Origin: Pseudoalteromonas shioyasakiensis
GTDB lineage: Bacteria > Pseudomonadota > Gammaproteobacteria > Enterobacterales > Alteromonadaceae
Length of the DNA stretch: 64,000 nt
Direction of reading: 5' to 3'
Assembly: GCA_013391845.1 (NCBI GenBank)
Contig: CP058414.1
Coordinates: 1,784,501-1,848,500, forward strand
Part shown: positions 27,118-36,088 of the stretch, one piece after another
Layout: each line of letters starts with the position of its first letter
How positions within the stretch are numbered: position 1 is the first letter of the stretch
Position numbers and translations under genes: made by a program
The notes under the pieces: model-generated
What the model saw: the letters and a program-made list of their open reading frames with translations, nothing else
What the model was told of the DNA's origin: nothing
Database searches by the model: none

Positions 27118-28149
27118 TTAGGCTGTTATGGGGCCTGAACTTTCACGTACCACTAATGATGGGGTAAAGGTCGTGATAATGTCTTTATCTTGATTCCGTG
27201 CACCACGGGTTTTTCTGAACAACAGGCGTGCTGCATGCTGTGAAATTACATCATTTGCTTGATGGGCTGTGGTAAGCTTTGGCCAAGTTTGACGCGAGAA
27301 TGGAGAATCTTCGAACCCAGTAATTGATAACTGCTGTGGAATTTCAATACCCATTAAGCGTGAGGCGAATAACGCGCCAGCTGCCATTTCATCGTTTCCG
27401 CCAAGTAGGGCAGTGATGCTTTTCGGGTTACTCTCACCAAGCAATGCTTTTGCACCTTCAACACCTGATTCAAAAGAGTACTGGCCTTCGTAGATTAGCT
27501 CATCCTTCAATGAGATGCTGTGATCTTTTAATGCAGCCTGATAACCCGCTAAACGTTCAGTCGTAGATTTATGTTCTTTATCGCCGCATAAAAAACCAAT
27601 GTTTTTATGACCAAGCGAGAGTAAGTGAGAGGTAATTTCGTACGCAGCCGCGTAGTCATTTACATAAATACAGGTGTCTTGGTCTTCCTCTGTAGGGCGA
27701 CCGGAGAGTACACGCACATAATGAATGCCCATTTCATCAAGCATATCGATGATACTGCTTTGTTCTGATAGGGGTGGTGTTAACACTAAACCAGCCAAAC
27801 GAGAGCGCTTTATCATGGTTTTGAAGTCTTCTTCCATGTTGCCATCGAGGTAGTTACAAGGGTGAATGACTAGTTCATAGCCTTCTTCTTTACAACGCGA
27901 CAATACGCCATTTTGCATGTCGATGACATAATAAGCATTCGGGTTGTCATAAACTAAACCAACAGTAAAAGACGATGTGCCTGCTAGGTTACGAGCTGCA
28001 AGGTTTGGTTGATAGTTCAACGTGTTAACAGCGTCCATCACTATGTCGTAAGTTTTTTTTCTGACCGATGGCTCTTTATTGATCACTCGCGAGACTGTTT
28101 TCATTGAAACACCAGCGAGCTTGGCTACATCATTTATGGTTACTTTCAT
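27118..28149 (-). CDS. LacI-family transcriptional regulator, probably of sugar uptake and central sugar metabolism
   Basis: 343 residues. The N-terminal helix-turn-helix MKVTINDVAKLAGVSMKTVS and the hinge helix (PNLAARNLAG) are canonical LacI. The rest is a periplasmic-binding-protein fold for a sugar or sugar-phosphate effector (SLGHKNIGFLCGD, GNDEMAAGAL). It is divergent from pgi. A perfect 14-bp LacI-type operator lies in the shared intergenic region, with identical copies before the TonB-dependent receptor at 33255, so it probably controls pgi and the receptor. The effector is not known. Confidence 0.93.
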   Translation of the reverse strand: MKVTINDVAKLAGVSMKTVSRVINKEPSVRKKTYDIVMDAVNTLNYQPNLAARNLAGTSSFTVGLVYDNPNAYYVIDMQNGVLSRCKEEGYELVIHPCNYLDGNMEEDFKTMIKRSRLAGLVLTPPLSEQSSIIDMLDEMGIHYVRVLSGRPTEEDQDTCIYVNDYAAAYEITSHLLSLGHKNIGFLCGDKEHKSTTERLAGYQAALKDHSISLKDELIYEGQYSFESGVEGAKALLGESNPKSITALLGGNDEMAAGALFASRLMGIEIPQQLSITGFEDSPFSRQTWPKLTTAHQANDVISQHAARLLFRKTRGARNQDKDIITTFTPSLVVRESSGPITA

Positions 28150-28373
28150 ACTGTTACTTTATAGTTAGTTATATTTGTATTATAATAATATTGAAAAGTG
28201 TTCGCTAGAGCGCTTTTTCTTAATAGGTACATTAATATTTAATATAAGTTAGTTAGTGTATCTAATGTTCTACTAAATTAGCAGTAAAATAATTGAGATA
28301 ATTTTTATGATACCGGTGTCAAAAGAGAAAAATTGCGCTATTATCTCGACTATAAAATGTAAAAGTAGAGCAT

Positions 28374-28387
28374 TGACAGCGTTGTCA
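28374..28387. promoter_or_regulatory. LacI-type operator upstream of pgi
   Basis: TGACAGCGTTGTCA, an inverted repeat centred on CG as usual for LacI-family regulators. It lies 110 bases before pgi and overlaps a TTGACA that could be a -35 element, which suggests repression. The same 14-mer recurs at 32756 (reverse) and 33185. Confidence 0.82.
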
Positions 28388-28497
28388 TTTTGACTTAGTG
28401 TTAATTTTCATCTTATTTTTTATTGCTGTCTTTATTCAACATTAATAAAAAGATATTTAAAAATCAGTTTGTTGCAAGTTTTTAGGGGATTATATAT

Positions 28498-30144
28498 ATG
28501 AGCAGCCGTTCGCAATTAGCTAGTTGGCAAGCACTATCTGAAAGTGCCAAAAAGATGAAACAAATTCATCTTAAAGATTTATTTGCCAAAGATAGCACGC
28601 GTTTCGAGCAATTCTCTGCTCAGATCCCAGGTGTATTATTCGATTACTCGAAACAACAAATTAATAAAACTGTTTTTGAACAATTAATTGCTTTAGCGAA
28701 AGAGTGTGACATTAGCGCATGGCGAGACAAAATGTTCAGTGGTGAGAAAATTAACATTACTGAAGACCGTGCTGTACTTCATACTGCTTTACGTAACCGC
28801 GCTAACACTGCTGTAATGGTTGATGGCGAAAATGTAACGGACGCTGTTAACGCAGAGCTTGCTAAAATGAAAGCGTTTGTTAGCAAAGTGCGCAGTGGTG
28901 AGTGGTTAGGCTACACAGGTAAAGCTGTGAAAGATGTTGTTGCAATTGGTGTGGGTGGTTCAAACCTAGGTCCGCAAATGGCAACAGAAGCGCTTGCTGC
29001 TTATGCTGATGACACATTAAATGTTCACTATGTATCTAATGTTGATGGTGTTCAGATTGCATCTGTTTTACAAGGTTTAGACGTTGAAACAACATTATTT
29101 GTTATCTCATCTAAAACGTTTACGACCTCAGAAACTATGACTAACGCTAAATCGGCTGTTGAGTGGTTTCTACAAACAGCCCAAGCTCAAGAGCATATTG
29201 CTAAGCACTTTGTTGCTGTAAGCACCAATTTAGAAAAAACAGCGGCCTTTGGTATCGCTGATGAAAACGTATTCACAATGTGGGATTGGGTAGGCGGTCG
29301 CTTTTCTTTATGGAGTGCGATAGGATTACCAATCGCCTTGTACCTAGGCTTCGACGCGTTCGAAGAGATCCTAGAAGGTGCGTTTGAAATTGATGAGCAT
29401 TTTAAAAATGCTGAATTTGAAAATAACGTACCATTGTTAATGGCGCTTTTAAGTGTATGGAACACTAGCTTTTTAGGTTATACCGCACAAGCAATTTTAC
29501 CGTATGACCAAGCATTACACATGTTACCTGCGTATTTACAGCAAGGTGAAATGGAAAGTAACGGTAAGCATGTTACTTTTGCTGGTGAAACTGTTCCTTA
29601 TACGACGGTTCCTATTATTTGGGGTATGACAGGTATCAATGGCCAACACGCATTTTACCAATGTCTGCACCAAGGTAATGTAATTGTGCCTGCTGACTTT
29701 ATTGCTTCAATTGAGCCGCAAGTAAATGTTGGTAAGCACCATGATATTTTATTATCAAACTTCTTTGCACAAACCGAAGCGATGATGGCCGGTGTTGATG
29801 CAGAGCAAGTCACTGCTGATTTGACCGCAAAAGGTAAATCTGAAGCAGAAATTGCAGAATTATTGAATCACAAGATTCACCAAGGCAATCGCCCAACAAC
29901 GTCAATGTTATTAGATAAAGTTGATGCGAAAACGGTAGGACGTTTAATTGCGCTTTATGAGCACAAAATTTTCTGCCAAGGCATTATTTTAGAAATCTGT
30001 TCATTTGACCAATGGGGTGTAGAGCTAGGTAAAGGACTTGCCTCGAAAATTGAAGCTGAACTATTTGATGGCTCAGTTAGTCATCCACACGATAGCTCAA
30101 CCAACGGACTGATCGCTTACTATAAGACACATCGTAAGCAGTAA
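28498..30144 (+). CDS. pgi: Glucose-6-phosphate isomerase
   Basis: 548 residues, full length. PGI signature 1 appears as FVISSKTFTTSETMTN, then WDWVGGRFSLWSAIG, and the C-terminal catalytic region FDQWGVELGKGLA. It interconverts glucose-6-phosphate and fructose-6-phosphate. AGGGGA precedes the ATG at 28498. It is followed by zwf and pgl on the same strand, so the locus handles glucose-6-phosphate by both glycolytic and oxidative routes. A LacI-type operator upstream suggests sugar-dependent control. Confidence 0.97.
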   Translation: MSSRSQLASWQALSESAKKMKQIHLKDLFAKDSTRFEQFSAQIPGVLFDYSKQQINKTVFEQLIALAKECDISAWRDKMFSGEKINITEDRAVLHTALRNRANTAVMVDGENVTDAVNAELAKMKAFVSKVRSGEWLGYTGKAVKDVVAIGVGGSNLGPQMATEALAAYADDTLNVHYVSNVDGVQIASVLQGLDVETTLFVISSKTFTTSETMTNAKSAVEWFLQTAQAQEHIAKHFVAVSTNLEKTAAFGIADENVFTMWDWVGGRFSLWSAIGLPIALYLGFDAFEEILEGAFEIDEHFKNAEFENNVPLLMALLSVWNTSFLGYTAQAILPYDQALHMLPAYLQQGEMESNGKHVTFAGETVPYTTVPIIWGMTGINGQHAFYQCLHQGNVIVPADFIASIEPQVNVGKHHDILLSNFFAQTEAMMAGVDAEQVTADLTAKGKSEAEIAELLNHKIHQGNRPTTSMLLDKVDAKTVGRLIALYEHKIFCQGIILEICSFDQWGVELGKGLASKIEAELFDGSVSHPHDSSTNGLIAYYKTHRKQ

Positions 30145-30412
30145 CAGATTCGCAGCTGCTGCTGCAAATAGAATACCTTTGAACGGGTAGCGCTGGAGTT
30201 CTTAGGGCCTGTATTTTTGTGAGAGGATTTACAGAGCCCCTAAGACTCATTTACTTCAGCCAACATAAGAATAATGAGTGAGCTACTTACAAACAAATTC
30301 AACAGGCTTTGTTAAAGGGATCATCTAACACAGCCAATCAACCAGATAACAACACGCACTGCCATACTGAATGAGTCGATTAACATGGCATTGCCAATGT
30401 AGAGAGTGATAT

Positions 30413-31885
30413 ATGTTAAATCCATTTGATATCGTAATTTTTGGGGGCGGCGGTGATCTTGCGCTACGCAAATTACTTCCTGCAATGTATCGCGCTTATC
30501 AAGAGGGCAACCTTCCTCAAGGTTCTCGTATCCTGCCTACGGTACGCGAAGAAAGCAAACGTAAAGAATATATCGAAACAGCGCACAAAGCCTTACAGGA
30601 CTTTTTAGGTAAAGGTGAATACAACGCAAAAGATTGGAAAGCTTTTTCTGCTTACCTTGTGCCAGTTGTATCAAATGTGACTGAAGCAGATGATGACTGG
30701 GATAAACTAAGAGATATCCTTAATGAACACGACGCTGATAAGTCTCGTGTTTTTTACCTTTCATTACCGCCTGCAGTATACGGTAGCTGCTGTGAAATCT
30801 TATCTAAGAAAGGCCTGATCACAGAAACATCACGTGTTGTTGTTGAAAAACCAATTGGTTACTGTGGTGAATCAGCTGAAGCCATTAATGCGAAAATTGC
30901 AGAGTACTTTAGTGAAGAACAAATTTTCCGCATTGACCACTATTTAGGTAAAGAAACTGTACAAAACCTAATGGCATTGCGTTTTTCAAACTCACTGTTT
31001 GAAAACCTGTGGGATGCTAAATCAATCGATAACATCCAAATCAGCCTATCGGAAACTGTTGGTTTAGAAAGCCGCGCTGGTTTCTACGATAAAGCGGGTG
31101 CATTACGTGATATGGTACAAAACCACTTGCTACAATTACTTTGCCTAGTAGCGATGGAATCACCAAACAAATTAAATGCTAACAGTATCCGCACGGAAAA
31201 ACTGAAAGTACTTGAGTCGTTACGTCCGTTAGTGGCTGAAGATGTGGATGCGAACATTGTACGTGGTCAGTATGTGCCAGGTAACTTAGACGGTAAAATC
31301 GTCCCTGGTTATTTAGAAGAGCTAAACGAAGGCGCAAGTAAAACAGAAACTTTCGTTGCTATTCGTGCGCATATCGACAACTGGCGTTGGGCTGGCGTGC
31401 CTTTCTACCTACGTACTGGTAAACGTATGAAAAAGCGTTGTGCTGAAATCGTTGTTGAATACAAAAAAGTTTCACACAATGTTTATACAGACAATGTAGG
31501 TAATATTGAGCCAAATCGTCTTGTTATTCGCCTACAACCTGAAGAAACAATTCAATTAACACTGATGTCTAAGCGCCTTGATAATCTTGAGATGCAATTA
31601 GAACCAGTGACGATGAACATTGAGTTATCACAGGCATACAGTAATGGTTTCCATTCTGATGCTTATAAGCGCTTAATGTTAGATGCAGCTGCAAATAATC
31701 CATCACTGTTTATTCACCGTGATGAAGTTCGTCAGGCATGGAAGTGGATCGACCCAATCATTGAACGTTGGCAAGAAAAAGGTGCACCATCTTTATACCG
31801 TGCAGGTACATGGGGCCCAGAAGATGCTGATGAATTGTTAGAAGAAAACAACCATGTATGGTTTAACACAGGCGATAAGGCGTAA
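30413..31885 (+). CDS. zwf: Glucose-6-phosphate 1-dehydrogenase
   Basis: 490 residues. The NADP-binding N-terminus is IVIFGGGGDLALRKLLPA and the active-site motif RIDHYLGKETVQN contains the catalytic His and Lys. It oxidises glucose-6-phosphate to 6-phosphogluconolactone, the entry to the pentose phosphate and Entner-Doudoroff routes. pgl follows after five bases. The gap from pgi is 268 bases and contains an imperfect hairpin around 30198-30248 but no clear HexR site; edd and eda are not in this window. Confidence 0.97.
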   Translation: MLNPFDIVIFGGGGDLALRKLLPAMYRAYQEGNLPQGSRILPTVREESKRKEYIETAHKALQDFLGKGEYNAKDWKAFSAYLVPVVSNVTEADDDWDKLRDILNEHDADKSRVFYLSLPPAVYGSCCEILSKKGLITETSRVVVEKPIGYCGESAEAINAKIAEYFSEEQIFRIDHYLGKETVQNLMALRFSNSLFENLWDAKSIDNIQISLSETVGLESRAGFYDKAGALRDMVQNHLLQLLCLVAMESPNKLNANSIRTEKLKVLESLRPLVAEDVDANIVRGQYVPGNLDGKIVPGYLEELNEGASKTETFVAIRAHIDNWRWAGVPFYLRTGKRMKKRCAEIVVEYKKVSHNVYTDNVGNIEPNRLVIRLQPEETIQLTLMSKRLDNLEMQLEPVTMNIELSQAYSNGFHSDAYKRLMLDAAANNPSLFIHRDEVRQAWKWIDPIIERWQEKGAPSLYRAGTWGPEDADELLEENNHVWFNTGDKA

Positions 31886-31890
31886 TTAAG

Positions 31891-32601
31891 ATGGCAACAA
31901 TTGTTGAAAAATTCTTTGCAAACAAAGACGAATTAACAGCTGAGCTTTCTTCAAGCCTTGAGCAAAGCCTTGTTGCAGGTATTAAAGAAGATGGTCGCGC
32001 GGTACTGATGGTATCGGGTGGCTCATCGCCAGCACCTGCTTATAAACACTTATCAAACCTTGACCTTGACTGGGCAAACATTGATGTTGCTATGGTTGAT
32101 GAGCGTTGGGTTGATGCTGATCATGAAAAAAGTAATGAAGCTTTTATCAAAAGCACGCTATTACAAAACCATGGCGCTGCAGCTAATTTTGTAACAATGA
32201 AAAATGACGCATTAACGGCACAAAACGGTGTAGCTGAATGTGAAGCTGCATACAAAGCATTAAAGCGTCCTTTTGATGTGACAATTTTAGGCATGGGTCC
32301 TGATGGTCATACGGCTTCTCTTTTCCCTCATGCTGAAGGTCTAGAACACGGCCTTGCGACAGATGATTTAGTATGTGCAATTAACGCTATTGAAAGTGAT
32401 GTGACTGGTAAAATCACCGAGCGTATGACGTTAACTTTATCTGCTATCGCAGATTCTAAAGTAGTGAAGCTTTTAATTAGCGGTGAAGAAAAACTGGCTG
32501 TTTATAAGCAAGCGAAAGAGGGAGGGGCAGTTGCTGATATGCCTTTACGTGCAGTATTGAATCATCCACATATCAATATTGAAGTTTATTGGGCCCCTTA
32601 A
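31891..32601 (+). CDS. pgl: 6-phosphogluconolactonase
   Basis: 236 residues of the DevB/SOL type, with LMVSGGSSPAPAYKHL, DERWVDADHEKSNE and LGMGPDGHTASLFPH as the sugar-phosphate site. It hydrolyses 6-phosphogluconolactone made by the adjacent Zwf. The five-base gap to zwf shows co-transcription. A hairpin terminator follows, so edd/eda are not part of this operon. Confidence 0.96.
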   Translation: MATIVEKFFANKDELTAELSSSLEQSLVAGIKEDGRAVLMVSGGSSPAPAYKHLSNLDLDWANIDVAMVDERWVDADHEKSNEAFIKSTLLQNHGAAANFVTMKNDALTAQNGVAECEAAYKALKRPFDVTILGMGPDGHTASLFPHAEGLEHGLATDDLVCAINAIESDVTGKITERMTLTLSAIADSKVVKLLISGEEKLAVYKQAKEGGAVADMPLRAVLNHPHINIEVYWAP

Positions 32602-32622
32602 AAGCAGATTAAACCTAACTTT

Positions 32623-32650
32623 AAAAGCGAGCTGTTATGCTCGCTTTTTT
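32623..32650 (+). terminator. Terminator after pgl
   Basis: AAAAGCGAGC pairs with GCTCGCTTTT around TGTTAT, followed by further T. Confidence 0.9.
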
Positions 32651-32755
32651 GTTTTTAAATAATCACTTTTTGTGATTCATTTGAATCAATACGCTTTCTT
32701 TAAATAACGCTATAAAGTGTTAGACAAGAACAAAAGGGCTCTATATAATTAAAAA

Positions 32756-32769
32756 TGACAACGCTGTCA
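32756..32769. promoter_or_regulatory. LacI-type operator, distal site upstream of the TonB-dependent receptor
   Basis: TGACAACGCTGTCA, the exact reverse complement of the 14-mers at 28374 and 33185. It lies about 500 bases before the receptor start. Confidence 0.8.
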
Positions 32770-33184
32770 TTGTTATTGATTTTTATTCTCATTATTCCTT
32801 TAGCTCATTCTGCCCAGAAAAAGTTAAAAAAATTTGTCCATGACAGCATGCTTTTGGAAACAAGCAAGTTTATTAAGCTAATTTATTGTTAGTTAAAAGG
32901 TTTTATATAACTTTTAGTTATGGTTAATAATTGCTCAGTGGAAACTAAAGCTTACAAAAATAGATGTTATTTTTAGTTATTGTCAAAATCTCACTCCTCA
33001 GGTCTTTTCATCTGCGATAACAGTCATGCTATATTTGCGCCGTTTATTTGTAACAATTCTTAAAAACTCAATATTAAACATTAGTTATATCAATAACTTG
33101 ATTATTTTGTTGTAAATTTTTTGCACAAATCAACCAAAAAGATGTAGCACAAATGTAATTTAGAGTGTATGGTTTGTTACTGGA

Positions 33185-33198
33185 TGACAGCGTTGTCA
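33185..33198. promoter_or_regulatory. LacI-type operator, proximal site upstream of the TonB-dependent receptor
   Basis: TGACAGCGTTGTCA, identical to the pgi site, 57 bases before the GTG start of the receptor, in a position suited to block initiation or elongation. Confidence 0.82.
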
Positions 33199-33254
33199 TC
33201 ATCACTGGGCAGAAGTGATATAAAAAACCAACAAAATGATTCAAGGGGAATCCT

Positions 33255-35849
33255 GTGTTAGCTAAAAATTTTAAGAAAAGCTTATTAGCAGTTAATATCG
33301 GCCTCGTAATGAGTGCTGGGTTCACTGGTGCTGCATACGCAGCAGAAGAAACTAAAGTTCAAGAAGATGTTGAAGTAATTGAAGTCCGCGGTATTCGCCG
33401 TTCACTTGAAGCTTCAATGAATACTAAGCGCTTTGCTGACAGCGTTGTCGATGCTGTTTCTGCTGAAGATATTGGTAAGTTTCCTGATGGCGATGTAGGT
33501 GAAGCACTTGGTCGTATTTCAGGTGTTGCAGTTAATCGTCAATTCGGTCAAGGCCAACAAGTGTCGATTCGTGGTGCTTCAAGCCAATTAACACGCACAC
33601 TTTTAAACGGTCAAACTGTTGCATCAACAGGTTGGTATGACCAACAATCAATCGACCGTAGTTTCAACTACACACTTTTACCACCTGAACTAGTTGGTGA
33701 AATCCAAGTTTATAAATCTTCTCAAGCTGACGTTGTAGAAGGTGGTGTTGGTGGTACGGTTATCGTTAACACTCGTAAGCCGCTTGATCTTGACGCTGGT
33801 ACGACTTTCTTAAGTGTAAAAGGCGATTACGGCACAATCTCTGAAGAAACAGATCCTCAAGTTTCTGGTTTGTTTAGCTGGAAAAATGATGAGGAAACAT
33901 TCGGTTTACTAGGTTCAGTATCTTGGGCAGAAACAAATTATCAACGTAACGGTATTGAGTCACTTATCGGCTGGGGTGATATTGTGCCTACTACGTTCCA
34001 ACAAGAACGTGAGCGTACTGCACTAAATGCAACTTTCCAATATCGTCCTACAGAAAACCTAGAGTTAGGCTTAAACATTATGAGCCTTGAGTTAGATGCA
34101 AACAATGCAAACACCTCAAACTTCGTGATGTTCCCAGACGACAAAGAAGCTGCATGTGAGCAAACAAATGCATCTGGTACATGTACTTTCTACCGTCGTA
34201 CTGGTGAAGGTGCAAACCCGGGTTGGACTCAAACTTGGGCACGTATTGCAAGCATGTCATCTGACACAGCTGATTTCAGCCTTAAATACGAAGGTGAAAA
34301 TTTCACATTAAAAGGTCGTTTCGGTACAACTGAATCAGAAGGTGGTACAGACCTAACTGCAAACTACGGTAACTTCATTGGTGTTCCATCTGATTATGCT
34401 GGTACTTATGATGCAACTGGCGATGTGATAAAAATTGATATTAATAACAAGTACTTTGAACCATCAGACTTTGCAGGTCCATTATCTCCAGCTGGTTGGG
34501 CTCTGAAAAAACAACCTAACACAGATGAAGAAACTTATGCACAGGTTGATCTATCTTTCCCTGTAGACTTTGGTGCTATTACTGCAATCAAAACAGGTTT
34601 CCGTTGGGCAGATCACGAAGTAAAACAAGAAACTTACTCAACTACTTTAGTTGATACATTACCTAGTGGCGATGGTGAGACTTACTACTCAGGTACTATG
34701 TCATCAGGTGCTGGTTTCACTTTACCAGAGCCAGATTTTGACAAGATGGTAGCTGATGCACGTGCTGCAATTTCAAGCTTCGATAATGATTCAGCTGTAT
34801 ATCGTTCAGGTTACGGTACAATCGAAGAAGAAAACTTTGCAGTTTACGCAATGGCTGAATTCTCTGCAGAATCTATCCGCGGTAACTTCGGTTTACGTTA
34901 TATCTCAACAGATGCAGAGTCAGATTACTACGGTTTTGCAAACGGTGAGTACGAGAGTTCACTTAGCACTGATAAAGCAAGCTACAACGACGTATTACCT
35001 AGCATCAATATCGCATTTGATTTAGCTGAAGATGTTATTTTACGTACCTCTGCAGCACAAGTTATTGCACGTCCTAACTACACTGATATGTTCTCTGCAT
35101 CATCTTTTGCAGGTTACGCTGATGGTACAGCAAATAATGAGGTACTAACTAAAGGTAACGTTGGTCTTAACCCATTCAAAGCAACTCAAGCTGATTTAGG
35201 TATTGAGTGGTACTTTGATGGTGATGGTATGGTAAGTGCAACTTACTTCTTCAAAGACATCACATCATTTGTTACCTCAAGCCAAATCTTAAATCAACAA
35301 ATTGGTGTCGTGGACCCTGATACTCAAGGTGATAACTGGACTCTATCTACTAAGCTAAATGCAAGTGGTGGTCAAATCGAAGGTATCGAGCTACAAATTC
35401 AAGATGGCTTTGATAGTGGCTTTGGTTACTCAGCAAACTACACATTTGTTGATGCACCATCAGAAGCTGAAAACTACCCAGATATGATCCCATTATTCTC
35501 AGATTCGTCTAAGCATACTGTGAATCTTGTGGGTTACTATGAAACAGATACTTACTCAGCTCGTTTAGCTTATAACTGGCGTTCAGAGTACATGATCCGT
35601 GAGCTTCCAGGCTTCTACGGTAACCGTGAGCACCAATCATACGGTACACTTGATTTCAGTGCTAACTACAGCGTAACTGATAATATTGACGTAACGTTTG
35701 AAGCTGTTAACTTAACGGAAGAAGATAGCGTACAAATCGGTGTTGCTCCTTCAGATGCAGAAGTTGTTCCAGAGCTTCGTAACGGCTACCCAGCTTGGAG
35801 CTTTGAAGGTGAAGCACGCTACAAGCTAGGTGTATCACTACGTTTCTAA
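33255..35849 (+). CDS. TonB-dependent outer membrane receptor, probably for a sugar or oligosaccharide
   Basis: 864 residues. GTG start at 33255 after AGGGGAA. A signal peptide ends AAYAA. The plug domain follows (VIEVRGIRRSLEASM, then AEDIGKFPDGDVGEALGRI and VSIRGASSQLTRTLLNG), then a 22-strand barrel ending in VSLRF. This plug type is common in Alteromonadales and Caulobacter receptors for carbohydrates. LacI-type operators upstream and the sugar genes before it support a sugar ligand; a siderophore is less likely. The halogenase-like gene, SapC and DUF6445 next to it are usual partners of such receptors. Confidence 0.93.
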   Translation: MLAKNFKKSLLAVNIGLVMSAGFTGAAYAAEETKVQEDVEVIEVRGIRRSLEASMNTKRFADSVVDAVSAEDIGKFPDGDVGEALGRISGVAVNRQFGQGQQVSIRGASSQLTRTLLNGQTVASTGWYDQQSIDRSFNYTLLPPELVGEIQVYKSSQADVVEGGVGGTVIVNTRKPLDLDAGTTFLSVKGDYGTISEETDPQVSGLFSWKNDEETFGLLGSVSWAETNYQRNGIESLIGWGDIVPTTFQQERERTALNATFQYRPTENLELGLNIMSLELDANNANTSNFVMFPDDKEAACEQTNASGTCTFYRRTGEGANPGWTQTWARIASMSSDTADFSLKYEGENFTLKGRFGTTESEGGTDLTANYGNFIGVPSDYAGTYDATGDVIKIDINNKYFEPSDFAGPLSPAGWALKKQPNTDEETYAQVDLSFPVDFGAITAIKTGFRWADHEVKQETYSTTLVDTLPSGDGETYYSGTMSSGAGFTLPEPDFDKMVADARAAISSFDNDSAVYRSGYGTIEEENFAVYAMAEFSAESIRGNFGLRYISTDAESDYYGFANGEYESSLSTDKASYNDVLPSINIAFDLAEDVILRTSAAQVIARPNYTDMFSASSFAGYADGTANNEVLTKGNVGLNPFKATQADLGIEWYFDGDGMVSATYFFKDITSFVTSSQILNQQIGVVDPDTQGDNWTLSTKLNASGGQIEGIELQIQDGFDSGFGYSANYTFVDAPSEAENYPDMIPLFSDSSKHTVNLVGYYETDTYSARLAYNWRSEYMIRELPGFYGNREHQSYGTLDFSANYSVTDNIDVTFEAVNLTEEDSVQIGVAPSDAEVVPELRNGYPAWSFEGEARYKLGVSLRF

Positions 35850-35873
35850 TTTGATTTAGATAACGAAATTAAG

Positions 35874-35900
35874 AAAGCCCAGCTCGTACTGGGCTTTTTT
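35874..35900 (+). terminator. Terminator after the TonB-dependent receptor gene
   Basis: AAAGCCCAG pairs with CTGGGCTTT around CTCGTA, followed by a T run. Confidence 0.9.
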
Positions 35901-35907
35901 GTGAGTA

Positions 35908-36069
35908 ATACCAATCCGCAATAATACTTAGTTATTTTGAGGGATTAAACCTATCGCTACCTGCGTTAAAAATTTCTGATTTAGAACAACTAAATAACGA
36001 AATTTTTGCCTTGTTATCAACGAGGTTTTATTGCCTCAAAATAGACCATTTAATTAAGCGAATTGGTAT
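35908..36069. repeat. MITE-like palindromic repeat element
   Basis: 162 bases bounded by ATACCAATCCGC and its near inverted copy GCGAATTGGTAT. Inner parts are also inversely repeated: TATTTTGAGGGATTAAACC against GGTTTTATTGCCTCAAAATA, and AAAAATTTC against GAAATTTTT, so the whole element can fold into one long imperfect hairpin. It has no coding capacity. It resembles non-autonomous miniature elements scattered in Pseudoalteromonas genomes. Only one full copy is seen in this window. Confidence 0.7.
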
Positions 36070-36088
36070 AAAAAGTGGGCGAGTATAA

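Larger units (their letters stand above)
32602..33254 (+). other. Long regulatory leader of the TonB-dependent receptor gene
   Basis: 653 bases without a gene. It contains the pgl terminator at its start and two identical copies of a LacI-type operator, 429 bases apart. That distance would suit repression by DNA looping. The rest is AT-rich and has no credible reading frame. Confidence 0.7.

Noticed and set aside
30145..30412. HexR operator before zwf
   Set aside because: No TGTAAT-type palindrome could be found in the gap; only an imperfect hairpin is present.
34756..35025. 89-codon plus-strand frame inside the TonB-dependent receptor gene
   Set aside because: Out-of-frame shadow of a barrel-coding region, with no ribosome site or family resemblance.
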